Numbered from the stretch's first letter, positions 49,116-59,215 are shown. The stretch: DNA of 64,000 bases from Schistocephalus solidus (GCA_017591395.1 WEDG01000794.1:1-64000); one strand, 5' to 3'. Program-made: numbers and translations. The notes: generated by a model from the sequence alone, not told the origin.

Positions 49116-50750
49116 GCCTTATTATTTTTTTGGTTCTCAGCCCATGTAATGCAAGTTTCTGTTTGAGTGCTTTTTCAAGTTTCAATGATATTGTATTAGT
49201 TTGTAGTTTAATTTGGTCTTATTCCGACTTTAATAGAAGTCCTTTTCTTAGATCGATAATAACCAGCAATAAAATCCCCTCTTTTAGATGTTTTGAGATT
49301 CCACAAACTGGCAGATTTTATTTAGAACTCAAGCAGGTCGAGGAATTGGAAATCTGTAGGCTGTATGAGAATACTGCAAATATGGAGGTTGATCTTATTA
49401 GTGTACCATTCCTTCATTCTCTGATGCCGTTAGGTTCATCGCCTATTACTTGTCAATAAGAGGACAATGAGCGATACAGAGGAAGAAATTCTTAAATAGT
49501 TTTTCATGGAAAGTCATATAGGTTGGCATATCAGGAAATGAACGTGCTCTATGATTGGTATATCACCTTGGAACGCTGCAAAACATAACCTCCAAAGACA
49601 AGATCATAAGATATACTGTTGACTGAAAAAGATGTGACTTAGGTGGCCTTCTACTGTTAAATATCCTCAAAGTCTTGCAAAATATAGCGTTTTCACAGTT
49701 CTTTGGAAGGGAATTAGCATCATATGATTCGGTTGGATGTTAAAGAGCCGTGGATAGCTAGTAGGATTAAGGGAGCAGTGCTTTTCTAATGTTTTTAGCT
49801 CAATTTTTCAGGTAATGGGGAACGGCACTCAATAAATCTAAATAATTGATCCTCCCCTTTTGGTCTCCTTACGTTGGCTTATTAAGAAATATGTTCATGA
49901 AACTTCGATAAAGCTCATATATTATTGGTATATTGACGTTTTTATGTCGTCAGAACATACTAATGCGCCAATTCTCTGTAAGTTTACTAGCCAAACACTA
50001 CGTGGGTATTTTTCAACAGTAACATTGATCTGGGATATTTATATTAACATTATACGGAAGTCGCACCCAATTATGGATAGGTTCGTCCTACTCTAGAAGA
50101 TTGACTGTTAATGTTGCAATTTCGAATTCAACACTCCTGAAAACCGATGATATTATGCAATAAGAAAAGGCTGGAAGATTAAAATGTGTGGGCACTTTTT
50201 AAGTAGTTCTAGTTTCCCGAATAGGACTGTACCTATGAAATATGACATTGGAAAACTCTGCTTTTCAAGGAGATAAAACTCATTTTGAATAGTCGCTTTT
50301 TTGATTTTTGCATGCTGTTGCTGAATCTGATGATGGTGACGGCGAAAGGATTCACTGACTGGCACTCGTATAATAAGTTTGATTGCTTTTTATCTTTATA
50401 ACTGATTATTTCAACAATACTGAGTCGTATGGGTGACATTTATTTTAATATTATAAAGCATTATTGCCTTATATTACAGAGCCGGAGTTCCTTCCCCGAC
50501 CAGGATATGTGTTTATTCGCTAAAACTTTTGACTATTTATCTTTTCTTACCGTTTTTCTTGCTAAGCAGACATTTTTAACTTTCTTATCCTTTTTTCCCA
50601 GGTTTCTACTAAAGGTGGACCAAGTAGCGATTAAACCCACGCGACCGGAAACTATATAATCAGTGCTTTTTAAAACAAATTTATGGAAGAATTCAGTAAA
50701 GATCTTGTGTGGTATGTATCCCTGTTTTATCCAGGATAATGCCTCGTTAG
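49116..50750. other. Interval upstream of the CIMIP1-like exon
   Basis: No gene was recognised. Earlier exons of the plus-strand CIMIP1-like gene should lie here or further left. One possible splice context was looked for, but none was convincing. A 109-codon frame at 49130 has no motif. Confidence 0.45.
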
Positions 50751-51099
50751 GAAGGATCGCATTCGCAAGGAGACTCAAACTGCAAAAGTGTGGCCTACGC
50801 GTTGGCTTTTCCTAACCAAAACACAAAAAGAGATACTCGGTGATGATATCGAACAGCTTATCGATAAAAGCCGGCCAAAAGCAGAATTGCCCGAGAATAT
50901 GAGGCTTCCAGTACCGAAATCAACGATTGACTACCTGAAGCCCATCCCTTCTCCTACGCCTCCCCCCAAGACAACAAGTGGTCTCATTGGCTGGCGTTCT
51001 GGCCACGAATGCTGTCTATTTGAAAGGGCTACGGATAATATGCACCCACAGGGTGATTTTCTCAAGCGCATGGGCTGGCCAACTGAATGCTTGCCCTAA
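50751..51099 (+). CDS. CIMIP1 (C20orf85)-like ciliary protein, last exon
   Basis: The encoded segment matches the C-terminal part of the CIMIP1 family, small proteins bound inside the doublet microtubules of cilia and sperm flagella. Visible hallmarks in order are VWPTRWLFLTKTQKEIL (the family has WP..W.FL), PKAELPENMRLPVPKSTIDY (family: IELPE), PIPSPTPPPKTTSGLIGWRS (family: FPSPP.PQTT.G.IGWRS) and LKRMGWPTECLP before the TAA. The exon start is put at 50751, after a tcgttag acceptor. A phase-2 junction there would restore the family Trp before KDRIRKE, and an in-frame TAA at about 50732 shows the coding frame cannot extend further left. The N-terminal exon(s), about 20-30 residues, were not found. 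The frame has no defects, so this is probably a working host gene, and it sits just left of the nested retroelement cluster. Confidence 0.82.
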
Positions 51100-51387
51100 G
51101 ATGATCCATTTTGAATTTCGTTTCATCCGCTTGAATTTGTTATCTGATTATTTAGTAAGACAGAATTTGTTCAAAGGGCCCTGGCTCAACAGTTTGTTTT
51201 CCTGAGCTCAATATGTCTCCATGATTTTCACTGATCGAACTTTGCCATTTTTTCCAAAAATTGAGCAGAATTTATGCTGTACCTCCTTTTAAAGTCTTGG
51301 GTATGGGTGCATTTTGAGTCCCATGTACGCGGAAAACGGAAGACACTAGCATGAGATATTTCTTCCGCACAGCGCCCTGAGCTGCGG

Positions 51388-51628
51388 TCTCAGCAGATAA
51401 CCACCCGCATGCCACCATCAAGCCGTTAGCGCACCAGAGCGCCATCATCCTCGGTGAAGGGGATGGGGTTAATTGTTATAGGTATGCGGTAGCATAGCGA
51501 CTGCATCCTATTAATACAGCTATTCCTTGTTTACGAAGCACCAGTATTTGGTTCTGTCTCTGAAGCTGGGTTGGAACCGGAAACTCGAAAGGTCACGTGA
51601 ATAAAGTTCTTGGCCTATCGATCGAGTC
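51388..51628 (+). repeat. PLE-B terminal repeat, left copy
   Basis: This stretch aligns with 58989-59215 in direct orientation. Shared blocks are cagcagataaccacccgcat (cagcggataacgacctgcat on the right), ttagcgcaccagagcgccat, agtagcatagcgac-type blocks, and a terminal ggttggaaccgg...gaaa...gtgaataaag block. The pair flanks the PLE-B coding remnant and the LINE inside it, as the terminal repeats of Penelope elements do. The end block resembles a hammerhead core (see findings), but the fit is weak. Confidence 0.7.
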
Positions 51629-51634
51629 ACATTT

Positions 51635-51860
51635 TCACTTGTATAGACAGGCACTTAGCCGAAAAGCAGTAGAAGCGATCACTGGGAGGCGCCGAAACAG
51701 CCATTTTGCCGGTCCGTACGTTGGAGTGCCTTTGAGCGATATGATGGGTCGGAGAGGAGCACTCTTCTTGTGTACCTTTGGAAGGACATAAAATCGGACC
51801 AAGGCCATGTCTTGGGCTCTCGCCATTCGTTGGTCGGTCGGCGTTATTGCACACGAGTTT
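51635..51860 (-). pseudogene. Inverted fragment of PLE-B reverse transcriptase
   Basis: On the minus strand this reads ARAQDMALVRFYVLPKVHKK, then SAPLRPIISLKGTPTYGPAK and WLF. It is homologous to the plus-strand block at about 52140-52310 (ARFYGLFKVHKEGAPFRRIV). The two are therefore an inverted repeat of the same RT segment, with the left copy closer to the family consensus (LPKVHK and LRPI are kept). It lies between the left terminal repeat and the plus-strand ORF. Confidence 0.8.
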
Positions 51861-51914
51861 TCCCCTACCAATGTTGGTACTTGCATCATATTTGTCGCTT
51901 TCCTGAACACTGGT

Positions 51915-53445
51915 TTTTTAGGCCCCCACAGACGTCGATACAGTAAGGAAACTTGAGGCCGACAGAGACATCGTCATCGTACTCGCGGAGAAGGGGCATT
52001 TTACCGTCGTATTGGACAGAACAGACTACCTTCAGAAAGCCACAGACTTAATGGAGGATCTCCAGTTTTATGTCCCATGCAAAACAAACCCCGTAAGAAC
52101 GCTGACACGCGAAATTAATGCGAGACTGTTGGCATTGGAGAACATGGGTTCAATAACGCCGACGAATGGTGAGAGCCCAAGACAAGGCCTTGGCCCGGTT
52201 CTATGGTCTTTTCAAGGTACACAAGGAGGGTGCTCCTTTCCGACGCATCGTATTGCTCAAAGAAATCAACGTACGGACTGGCAAAGTGGTTGTTTCGGCA
52301 CCTCAAATTTCTGACCGCTGATTCGGATACCCCAGTCAGCTCCTCAACACAATTCTTGGAGAAAATTAAAGGGTAAGCCTCTTGCCAAGCAACGTCATAG
52401 TATCTTTTAATTTTACGTCCAGTTTTACTTCTATTCCTCAGGACCTGACAGTCGAGATCGTTTAGCCACTGCTACGAGAATCGCCTCGGCCACGCCAACG
52501 TCCTTCAGCTCTTGAAGTTCTGTCTCAGGACGTACTTTACGTTTTATGGAACAATCTACGAGCAGGTGGAGGGAACACCAATGGGTTCGCTGATCTCCGA
52601 ACTCATAGCCGAGGCGGTCCTACAACGGTTGGAGTTTCTGGTCTTCAAACACCACAGACCGAAATTCTGGGCTTGGTATGTGGATTACACCACCATCGTC
52701 ATCGAACGGGATCAGGTGTTTACGTTCAAAGATCGTCTCAAAAGCATCTTCCTGGACATAGAATTGACGATGAAGGAAAAAAACAACCAGGTGGCCTTCC
52801 TCGACCTCCTCGTTTGCCACAAAGATTGTGTTGGCCTAAAGAACAAAGTGTTCAGTGTTCAACAGCAACCACCCAATCAGCCACAAACGCAGTTACGTAA
52901 GGACGCTATATCGGCGTGTTGAGACGCACTGTAGTGAACCGGAAGACAAGGTTGCCGAATTACCATATCTTCGATGGATGTTAAGATAAAATGGCTACAC
53001 ACACAACTTCGTCAACTGGTGCATGCGCAAACGGGACGAACAACAAAATCGCACCGAACCTAAATATTTGCGTGCGATTCCATACGTCAAAAATGTATCG
53101 GAAGCCGTCAGCCGACTTCTCGGGCCACTTGGAGTTCGAGTCGCACACAGACCGGAGGCCACTATTCGGCGTCAGGTAATGGTACCAAAGGACGAACTGC
53201 CGCGGCAAGAAACATCTGGAGTTGTTTATCGGATCTGGTGCAGTTGCGGACAAAGCAAATACGTCAGAGAAACCGGAAGACTGCTTCGGACGCGAATCGC
53301 CGAACACACGCAGCAGTGCGGTGAAATGACGCCAATTCTCCAGTTGCGGCTCATTCGGTGAGAACCGGCCGCAAATTCAATTTTTACGACGCCTTAATTC
53401 TTGCAAGAGATGATAATCGCGTGAGACCGAGTTGCTTGAGTCATG
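51915..53445 (+). pseudogene. Penelope-like element ORF, RT plus GIY-YIG, broken (PLE-B)
   Basis: The segment starts with KLEADRDIVIVLAEKGHFTV, then VVLDRTDYLQKA (Penelope fingers). RFYGLFKVHKEGAPFRRIV appears in a shifted frame near 52190. Motif A reads VSFNFTSSFTSIPQDL at about 52400-52450, with Asn (52409-52411) where the catalytic Asp belongs. A TAG follows near 52466. Motif B (EGTPMGSLISELIAEAVLQR) is at about 52570. Motif C reads YVDY (52677-52688), with Tyr for the second Asp. The connection region and a GIY-YIG domain follow (GVVYRIWCSCGQ, then KYVRETGRLLRTRIAEH), where the usual YVGETGR has Arg for Gly. RTGRKFNFYDALILARDDNR comes last. The ORF stops at about 53445, where the minus-strand LINE begins. 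Confidence 0.88.
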
Positions 53446-53464
53446 GTTTACAGGCCCCCAGTCT

Positions 53465-54330
53465 GGCAGTTCGACCGTCGATTTCGACGAGGTCCACCGT
53501 ATGCTCCACACCAGGTGGTGCAGGGACGGTGACTTGCGCGTGAATTAGTTTTTAAGTGATAGTAGCCTTGCGCTGCAGCTACCGCACTCTCCTCCTCCCC
53601 ACCTGAGTCCGGTGTCAAGACAGAGTCAAGAAGACCGGAGATGGGAGAGGGCGCAGGTAGCTGGCGCGACCGGAGCCGCCCCCTGGGCGTGCCACCACTC
53701 TGGCTCGGATCCCACGGAGTGGGGAGTGCCATAAAGGCCACATTAAGAAGGAGCCATTGCAACCTGACTCTCAGTCCGCCAGTCAGCCACTCCACACAAA
53801 ACACACATTGGGCTGACCACGCGGTCCGGAGTTATCCCGTCAGTTGGCAACCTTCCAAGCCACGGCTTTTAGCGCACCGTGATAGTTTCAAGCGCGTCAG
53901 ATTGTTTATAGTGAGGGAAAAATACGCTGAGCTCTCGACCTCACTCTCTCCCCACCCCACAATCAGACCACTGTCCGAGCCAGTCAGTTGCCTGATGTGG
54001 GAGTGGGCGCATTGGCTGACGGATCGGCGTACCCGTCTTCGCGCGCCACAGCACGACCTGGCCCCCATAACGCACACACACCAGGATTCACAAACTCAGG
54101 GATATGGAGCAGCCATCGCCGTCTGACTCCCAGTTCACTGGTCAGCCACTCGACACACACAGTACATACACTGAGCCGACGGCGTGGTCTGGTGGAAGCG
54201 TCAGATTGGCAGACTTCCCAGCCACGGTTTCTAGGAAACTGTGATATACTGTGGTAAATGGTGATTGTGAGAGTGTTGTCGATGCATTGGTGTAGGTAGT
54301 GTGCGCTGATGTAGGTTAGCCTACGGTGGT
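53465..54330 (-). repeat. LINE 3' UTR (defines repeat family A)
   Basis: This stretch directly follows the LINE stop codon. Reading leftwards it contains cctagaaaccgtggctggga, then ccagtgaactgggagtcaga, a gggggccaggtcgtgctgtg block, then gtgcgctaaaagccgtggct, gtggctgactggcggactga, a gccagctacctgcgccctct block, and finally aaatcgacggtcgaactg. Two sub-repeats of about 350-400 bases make up most of it. The 3' end shows no poly(A) or simple repeat before PLE-B sequence resumes. The other family A copies in the window match this region in the same internal order. Confidence 0.85.
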
Positions 54331-55476
54331 TTACCGGAGGTTGTCATGGAGGCGCATGTGTCCTAATAGGCCCATGCGGTGTGTAAATGTGCGAAAGCAG
54401 TTAGGGCAGTGAAGGCGGGCACGTCGACTGTATGTCGGAGCCCGGCACTGGTTCACCAGCCTCCATGCGATGGATTCGCAGGTGACTGACCAGGCCGATG
54501 CGTGAGTTGAAGTTGCGGGTTCAGTGTGGGCAGGGAGAAATCGGTAGAGGCTGGGGAGGATGTCATTGCTGGTAGTGGGGGTGGCAGGGGCACTAAGAAT
54601 GGCAGGAGCGGAGGGTGTGCATGGTGTATCGGTGTTGTCGGCATTGTGGTTAATTCCGCTGTTATGGATGCGCATGTGACCGAATAGGCCTATGCGATGA
54701 GTGAATGCGCGAGGACAGTGAGGGCAGTGGAGGCGACGACCTCTGCTGTGTGATGGTGCTCCAGGCACTGGCTCACCGGTCTCTGTACGATGTATTCGCA
54801 AGTGACCGACCAGGCCGATTCGTGAGGTGAATGTGCGGTCGCATTGAGTACAGCTTAGGAGAGATTCCCCATCGCTGATGGTGGTGGTGGTGGTGGTAGT
54901 GAAGGCGGTGGTGGTTGCGGTGGTAAGGTTACAGGCGATGAGTAGATGGATGTGGTCTCTGTGATGGTGGGAGCAATGGAATTGATGACAGGAGTGAGGG
55001 TAGGGGAGTCAGAAGGAGGGTTAGCAGAATTTTGACGTAGAAATTGGAATTGTCGGATTGTTTGTGCATTGCGTCCGAAGATGTCCAACCAGGCCGATTC
55101 GCGCGCGGAAGATGCGTTGACAGCGCGGGCACGTTGGCAGGGCCTGGGCATTGGCGGTGTTGGTCCGGGGCGCTGGTGACTTTCGTGCCGCTCTTTTTAC
55201 CTTGGCAGCGGCGATCCGGTTGGCCTCATAGATCGCTGAACCAGTCTTCACTGATCTTCTCCATGCCGGTCTATCCTGGGCGAGGTCCTCCCAGGTCGCA
55301 GAGTTGATTTGCAGTTGCTTCAGCGATGTCTTCAAAGTGTCCTTGTAGCGTCGTTTTTGACCTCCCTGCCTGCGAGAACCCGTAGCGACATCACCGTAGA
55401 AAAGTCGTTTGGGTAGTCGCTCGTCGTCCATTCTTACCAGGTGGCCGCTCCATCGCAGTTGCACTTGCCTCAGCAT
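54331..55476 (-). pseudogene. LINE C-terminal C2H2-type finger region
   Basis: The region opens with [20 protein letters not shown] and [20 protein letters not shown], the usual segment after the [26 protein letters not shown] follows (a CCHC-type finger, about 55075-55140). After a frame change there are at least three more fingers: [20 protein letters not shown] near 54853-54790, CPHCPRAFTHRIGLFGHMRI and CPNCFRTFTHRMGLLGHMRL, the last ending HDNLR and TAA at 54331. A fourth unit between them is frameshifted (STHASAWSVTC in one frame, SRIGLVSHLRI in the other). The linkers are rich in Pro, Ser and Thr. Such fingers probably bind nucleic acid, but their role in this LINE type is inference. 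Confidence 0.85.
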
Positions 55477-57393
55477 GGCATGGATGCTGAGGATTCCGGT
55501 CCGCTCCAGGACTTCCGTGTCCGGGATCCTGTCTTGCCATCTCAGCTTCAGTATTCTGCGGAGGCAGCTGGAGATGAAAGTGATTCAGCTTCCTGGCTTG
55601 GTTCGAGTAGACGGTCCAGGTTTCCGCTCCGTAAAGGAGTGTCGACAAGACGACGGCCTTGTACATCTTCAGTTTGGTGTTCAGGTGAATACCGTGGCGA
55701 TTCCACACGGAGGACTGCAGCCGGCCGAAGGCCTGACTAGCTTTGGAGATCCGTTGGGCAACCTCGTCATCAATTCTCGTGTTGCGCGACATCGTGCTTC
55801 CTAGATAAGCGAAGGTTTCCACGTTTTTGAGTAGAGCACCGTTGACATAGATTCGAGAAGCATTGTATTCTGCGCTGGGTGGCGGCTGGTGCATGACAAC
55901 TGTTTTGGCTGTACTGATTGTTAATCCAAAATCGGCGCAGCCTCCGGCGAAGAGGTCCATGCTCCTTTGCATGTCCTCCTCTGTCACGGTGTTAAGGGCG
56001 CAGTCGTCCGCGAAGAGCAAGTCATGGACTGTAGTCGTAGACACGCGCGTTGGAGCCTGCATACGCCGACTGCTGAGAAGGTGCCCGTCAGTTCTGTAGG
56101 CGATGCGGATACCAGGCTGCTCATCACGGTAGGCGTCCATCAGCATAGCCGAGAACATGAGACTGAAGAGGGTGGGGCCAGTATGCAGCCCTGCTTCACC
56201 TGTTGGTCACTGCGTGAATGCTTCGGATACCGTCCCGTTGTCAGTGACGCGCGCCGTCATCCCGTCATGAAGCTGACGTACCATGTGCGTGGAACCGCTT
56301 AGGACAGCCAAATTTCTGCATGACTTTCCACAGTCCGTCACGATTCACCGTGTCAAAGGCTTTCGTTAGATCCACGAAGGTAGTGTATAGGTGAGTTCGC
56401 ATCTCCTGACACTTCTCTTGAAGCTGGCGGGCGGCAAAGATCATATCGGTTGTTCCGCGGTGTCGGCGGAAGCCACATTGGCTTTCCGGAAGCAGGCCCT
56501 GCTCTAGGTGACCGTTAAGACGATTGAGAAGGATACGGGCGAAGATCTTCCCCGCGATGTTGAGCAACGAGATGCCTCTGTGATTATCACAGAGTTGCCG
56601 GTTCCCCTTCCGTTTGTAGAGATGGACGATGGTCGCGTCTTTGAAATCCTGAGGAACTTGTCCTTGGTGCCACATCTCCTGGAAGAGTGTTGTGAGTTCT
56701 GCCATCAGCCGGGGCCCACCGTGCTTGTATACTTCCGGTGGGATTGCGTCAGATCCCGGTGCTTTACCGCTGGAAATCTGCTGCACGGCCCGGATGGTTT
56801 CTGGTAGGGAAGGCGGGAGATCCAGGTCATTGTTCGTGTCCACTTGAGGGAGCTGGTCAATGGCAGCATCGGAGATGGCTGATGAACAGTTATGACATTT
56901 CTGAAGTGCTCGGCCCAGCGCTTCAGAATTTGCGATTTCTCTGTCAGCAGTGTTGTGCCGTCAGAGCTGAGCAGCGGTGCGGACCCCTTTGATACACGGG
57001 CCGTAGATGGCTTTGATGGCTTTGAAAAAGTTTTTCATTTCATTGCGGTCCGCATACCCCTGGATTTCCTCAGCCTTTCGGATCATCCAGGCATCCTGCA
57101 TCTCCCGCAGCCGTTGTTGTACAAGGCGCCTGCATCTGAAGAAGGCTGCTTTGGTGGCGTCAGTTCGAAGGTCCATGTAGGCTTTGTGTAGTCTATTCTT
57201 CTCCGCGAGTAAGTTGCTGATGTCGGCGTCATTGTCGTCAAACCAGTCCTGGTGTCGACGGTGTGCGCGTCCGAGTACATCGAGGGCGGTGGACTGGATG
57301 ACATTTCGCAGTTGACACCATCGTGTCTCCACGGTAGCGTTATCATCTGGAGCATGCAGGTCCTCCAGTTTCTCGGTTATTTGGTTGCTGAAA
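55391..57393 (-). pseudogene. LINE linker and reverse transcriptase, several frameshifts
   Basis: After a frame change at the A5 run 57396-57400 comes a helical linker (QNITEKL-like, ending KAIKAIYGPCIKG). The C4 run 56984-56987 breaks the frame again. The RT begins at about 56790: SGKAPGSDAIPPEVYKHGG, FKDATIVHLYKRKGNRQLCD, NHRGISLLNIAGKIFARILL. Motif A is TFVDLTKAFDTVNRDGLW (about 56346-56377, catalytic Asp present). A further break at about 56290 precedes motif B, which is damaged. Motif C is [10 protein letters not shown] with both Asp codons at 56003-56008. [20 protein letters not shown] follows, typical of LINE thumbs, and the frame breaks once more near 55560. Catalytic residues are intact, so the disruptions are all small indels. 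Confidence 0.9.
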
Positions 57394-58396
57394 TCAAAAA
57401 CAGTGAGCATGCAAATTTAATAAAAGAGTATTTAACTTACATGGCGGCCTCTTACCTTGGGGCCTTCGTCGGGGTTGCAGTCGGAGCCTCATCTGGGAGA
57501 TGACAAGGCGGTGATCTGTCCAACCATCGGCATCGCGGATCACCTTGGTTACCAGGACGTCCTGTCGATCTCGCCTCCGGACGAGAACATAGTCCAGCAG
57601 ATGCCAGCGCCGCGACCGAGGGTGCATCCACGTGGCCTTCTCCCGCGTCGGAAGGCGGAAGAAGGTGTTGGTCAGCAGGAGACGGTGTTCCGCACACGTG
57701 CGCAGAAGAAGGAGGCCATTATCGTTACAGCTACCGAGACCGTGGGGACCCAGCACTCCCTGCCAGGCAGCGTGGTCCGTCCCGACGCGTGCATTGAAAT
57801 CACCAAGGACAATTAACTTGTCCTCTTTCGGCACAGTCGCCAGCAAGGCGTGCAGGTCCTCGTAGAATTTGTCCTTCGCCGCATCAGAGCTCGTCATTGG
57901 GGGAGCGTAGGCGCTGATGATGGTGGCGAACTGGTCTCCCCGAAGAGGCAGGCGGAGGCTCATCAGGCGATCATTGATACCCTGCGGCAGACAGGGCAGA
58001 CGTCCCACGATGTCGTTACGAATGGCAAAGGCAACACCAGCGTCGCGTCGCTCTGCCTTTGGCCGGCCGCTCCAGAAGAAAGTGTAGCCGGCCCCCCACC
58101 TCCTCCAGCTGACCCTGTTCAGAGAATCGGGTCTCGCTGAGAGCAGCAATGTCCACCTTGTAGCGCACCAGTTCCCGAGCGACTAGCGCCGTCCTCCGTT
58201 CCGGCCGGTTGCTCTTAGGATTGTCTAAAAGGGAACGGACATTCCAGGCTGCTAGTGTGAGTGGACTCACCCGAGCAGCCTGGAGAGTATGGCGAGGGGA
58301 TGGGGACGGGGGTATTGTTGTTTGTTTGAGTTTTACGACCGCGTAGTTTGCGATCTGCGAGCCGCGGCCGGCTGCAGAAGACGTGAGAACCAGCAA
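57394..58396 (-). pseudogene. LINE AP endonuclease domain, one frameshift
   Basis: The first part (58396-58098) reads LTLAAWNVRSLLDNPKSNRP and [20 protein letters not shown], with the conserved Asn and Glu of the exonuclease-endonuclease-phosphatase fold. At the C6 run 58092-58097 an extra base shifts the frame. The second part (58095-57394) then continues [35 protein letters not shown] (Asp and Asn of motif GDFN), [20 protein letters not shown] and [14 protein letters not shown] with the final catalytic His. All endonuclease residues are present if the single frame change is ignored. The domain nicks target DNA to prime reverse transcription. Confidence 0.88.
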
Positions 58397-58985
58397 TTTT
58401 TTTAGGGCACATTTTCTAGCCCCTTCCTCCGCGAGGAGGCAAGCAGTGCTATCCCTAAATAGGGCTGCTCGGACATCCCAGACGGCTGCCGAACTCCACT
58501 ATGGGTCACGGTTTTGTTTTAGTGGAAGAACGACCCGAGTTAGTCTGGGCCGCCTACGGGGTTGCTGTCGCCCCCACCGTAGGACTTTTTGAGAGGGGGG
58601 AGGTGGGAAGTTCGGGAGTCAGGCATACCGGGTGTGGAGGCACACACAACACCGGAGACCCTCACCTGGTTTAGCCCACCGGTCGTGACGGTTGCCCGGG
58701 GTGTGGCCGCTGGGAAGAACCCAACTTCGAGGAGCCACAGGTGAGAGTTGGGTACCAGTTAGAGGCGGCCACAGGAGCATTCACCACCTGTACGAGACAA
58801 ATGGAGCGACCCCCAGTCTAGAAACAAGTGCAATGACCTACCTTACCCATATTCGGTGTTTAGACTCAGTTTTGCCAGAGCAATCGGCCACTCGGGGAGC
58901 GCTCAGGCAAACACATTTTCTAACCCCAGTGCTGGTGAGCCAAGTGGCCGAGCAATGATCACGCCACCCTCCAACAGGGGTGACG
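58397..58985 (-). other. LINE 5' leader region
   Basis: No protein motif is seen upstream of the endonuclease start. The stretch is GC-richer than its surroundings, with a G-run near 58590-58605, and it ends where the PLE-B right terminal repeat begins. The exact LINE 5' end was not identified, and no internal promoter element could be assigned. Confidence 0.5.
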
Positions 58986-58988
58986 AAA

Positions 58989-59215
58989 TTTCAGCGGATA
59001 ACGACCTGCATGCCGGCCAACAAACAATTAGCGCACCATAGCGCAGTCATCATCGATGCCATAGGCGTGCAGTAGCATAGCGACGGCATCCTTTTAAATA
59101 CTGCAACTCCCTGTGTACAAATTACCCGTATTTTATACCATCTCTGCTGATGGGTTTGAATTGGAATCCGAAACGTCAGGTGAATGAAGCTCTTGTCCCA
59201 GCGCTCGCATCTAAT
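58989..59215 (+). repeat. PLE-B terminal repeat, right copy
   Basis: This is the direct partner of 51388-51628, about 7.5 kb away with the LINE between them. It ends in ctgatgggtttgaattggaa, tccgaaacgtcaggtgaatg and an aagctcttgtcccagcgctc block. The presence of this copy to the right of the LINE shows that the LINE inserted into PLE-B rather than next to it. Confidence 0.7.

Larger units (their letters stand above)
53465..58985 (-). mobile_element. Non-LTR retrotransposon (LINE) with C2H2-type finger tail
   Basis: Reading leftwards, the element has a 5' leader, an AP-type endonuclease, a linker, a reverse transcriptase, a series of CxxC...HxxxH/C fingers and a long 3' UTR (family A). It lies inside PLE-B, between that element's GIY-YIG end and its right terminal repeat. 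The left edge (about 53465) is its 3' end; the 5' edge lies somewhere in 58600-58985. The protein type is common in tapeworm genomes, where copies are often annotated as endonuclease-reverse transcriptase. I place it near RTE/CR1-like LINEs but cannot decide the clade by eye. It is the most complete LINE in the window, but every domain boundary carries a frame change. Confidence 0.9.

Noticed and set aside
52372..52440. A GTAAGC...TTCCTCAG pair in PLE-B that looks like an intron, a known feature of some Penelope elements.
   Set aside because: The stretch encodes RT motif A in frame (VSLLPSNVIVSF, then NFTSSFTSIPQ), so removing it would delete an essential domain. It is coding sequence.
53641..54126. 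A 161-codon plus-strand ORF.
   Set aside because: It is antisense to the LINE 3' UTR.
55409..55804. Plus-strand ORFs of 99-131 codons through 55.4-58.1 kb.
   Set aside because: They are shadows of the minus-strand LINE reading frames, which alone show endonuclease and RT motifs.
57395..57460. A GTAAGA...TTTTTGATTTCAG pair on the minus strand that looks like a short intron in the LINE.
   Set aside because: The bases between read on as coding (KLNTLLLNL), and the frame after the A5 run 57396-57400 (DFSNQITEKL) is restored by removing one base. A homopolymer indel explains it better than an intron, which a retroelement would lose.
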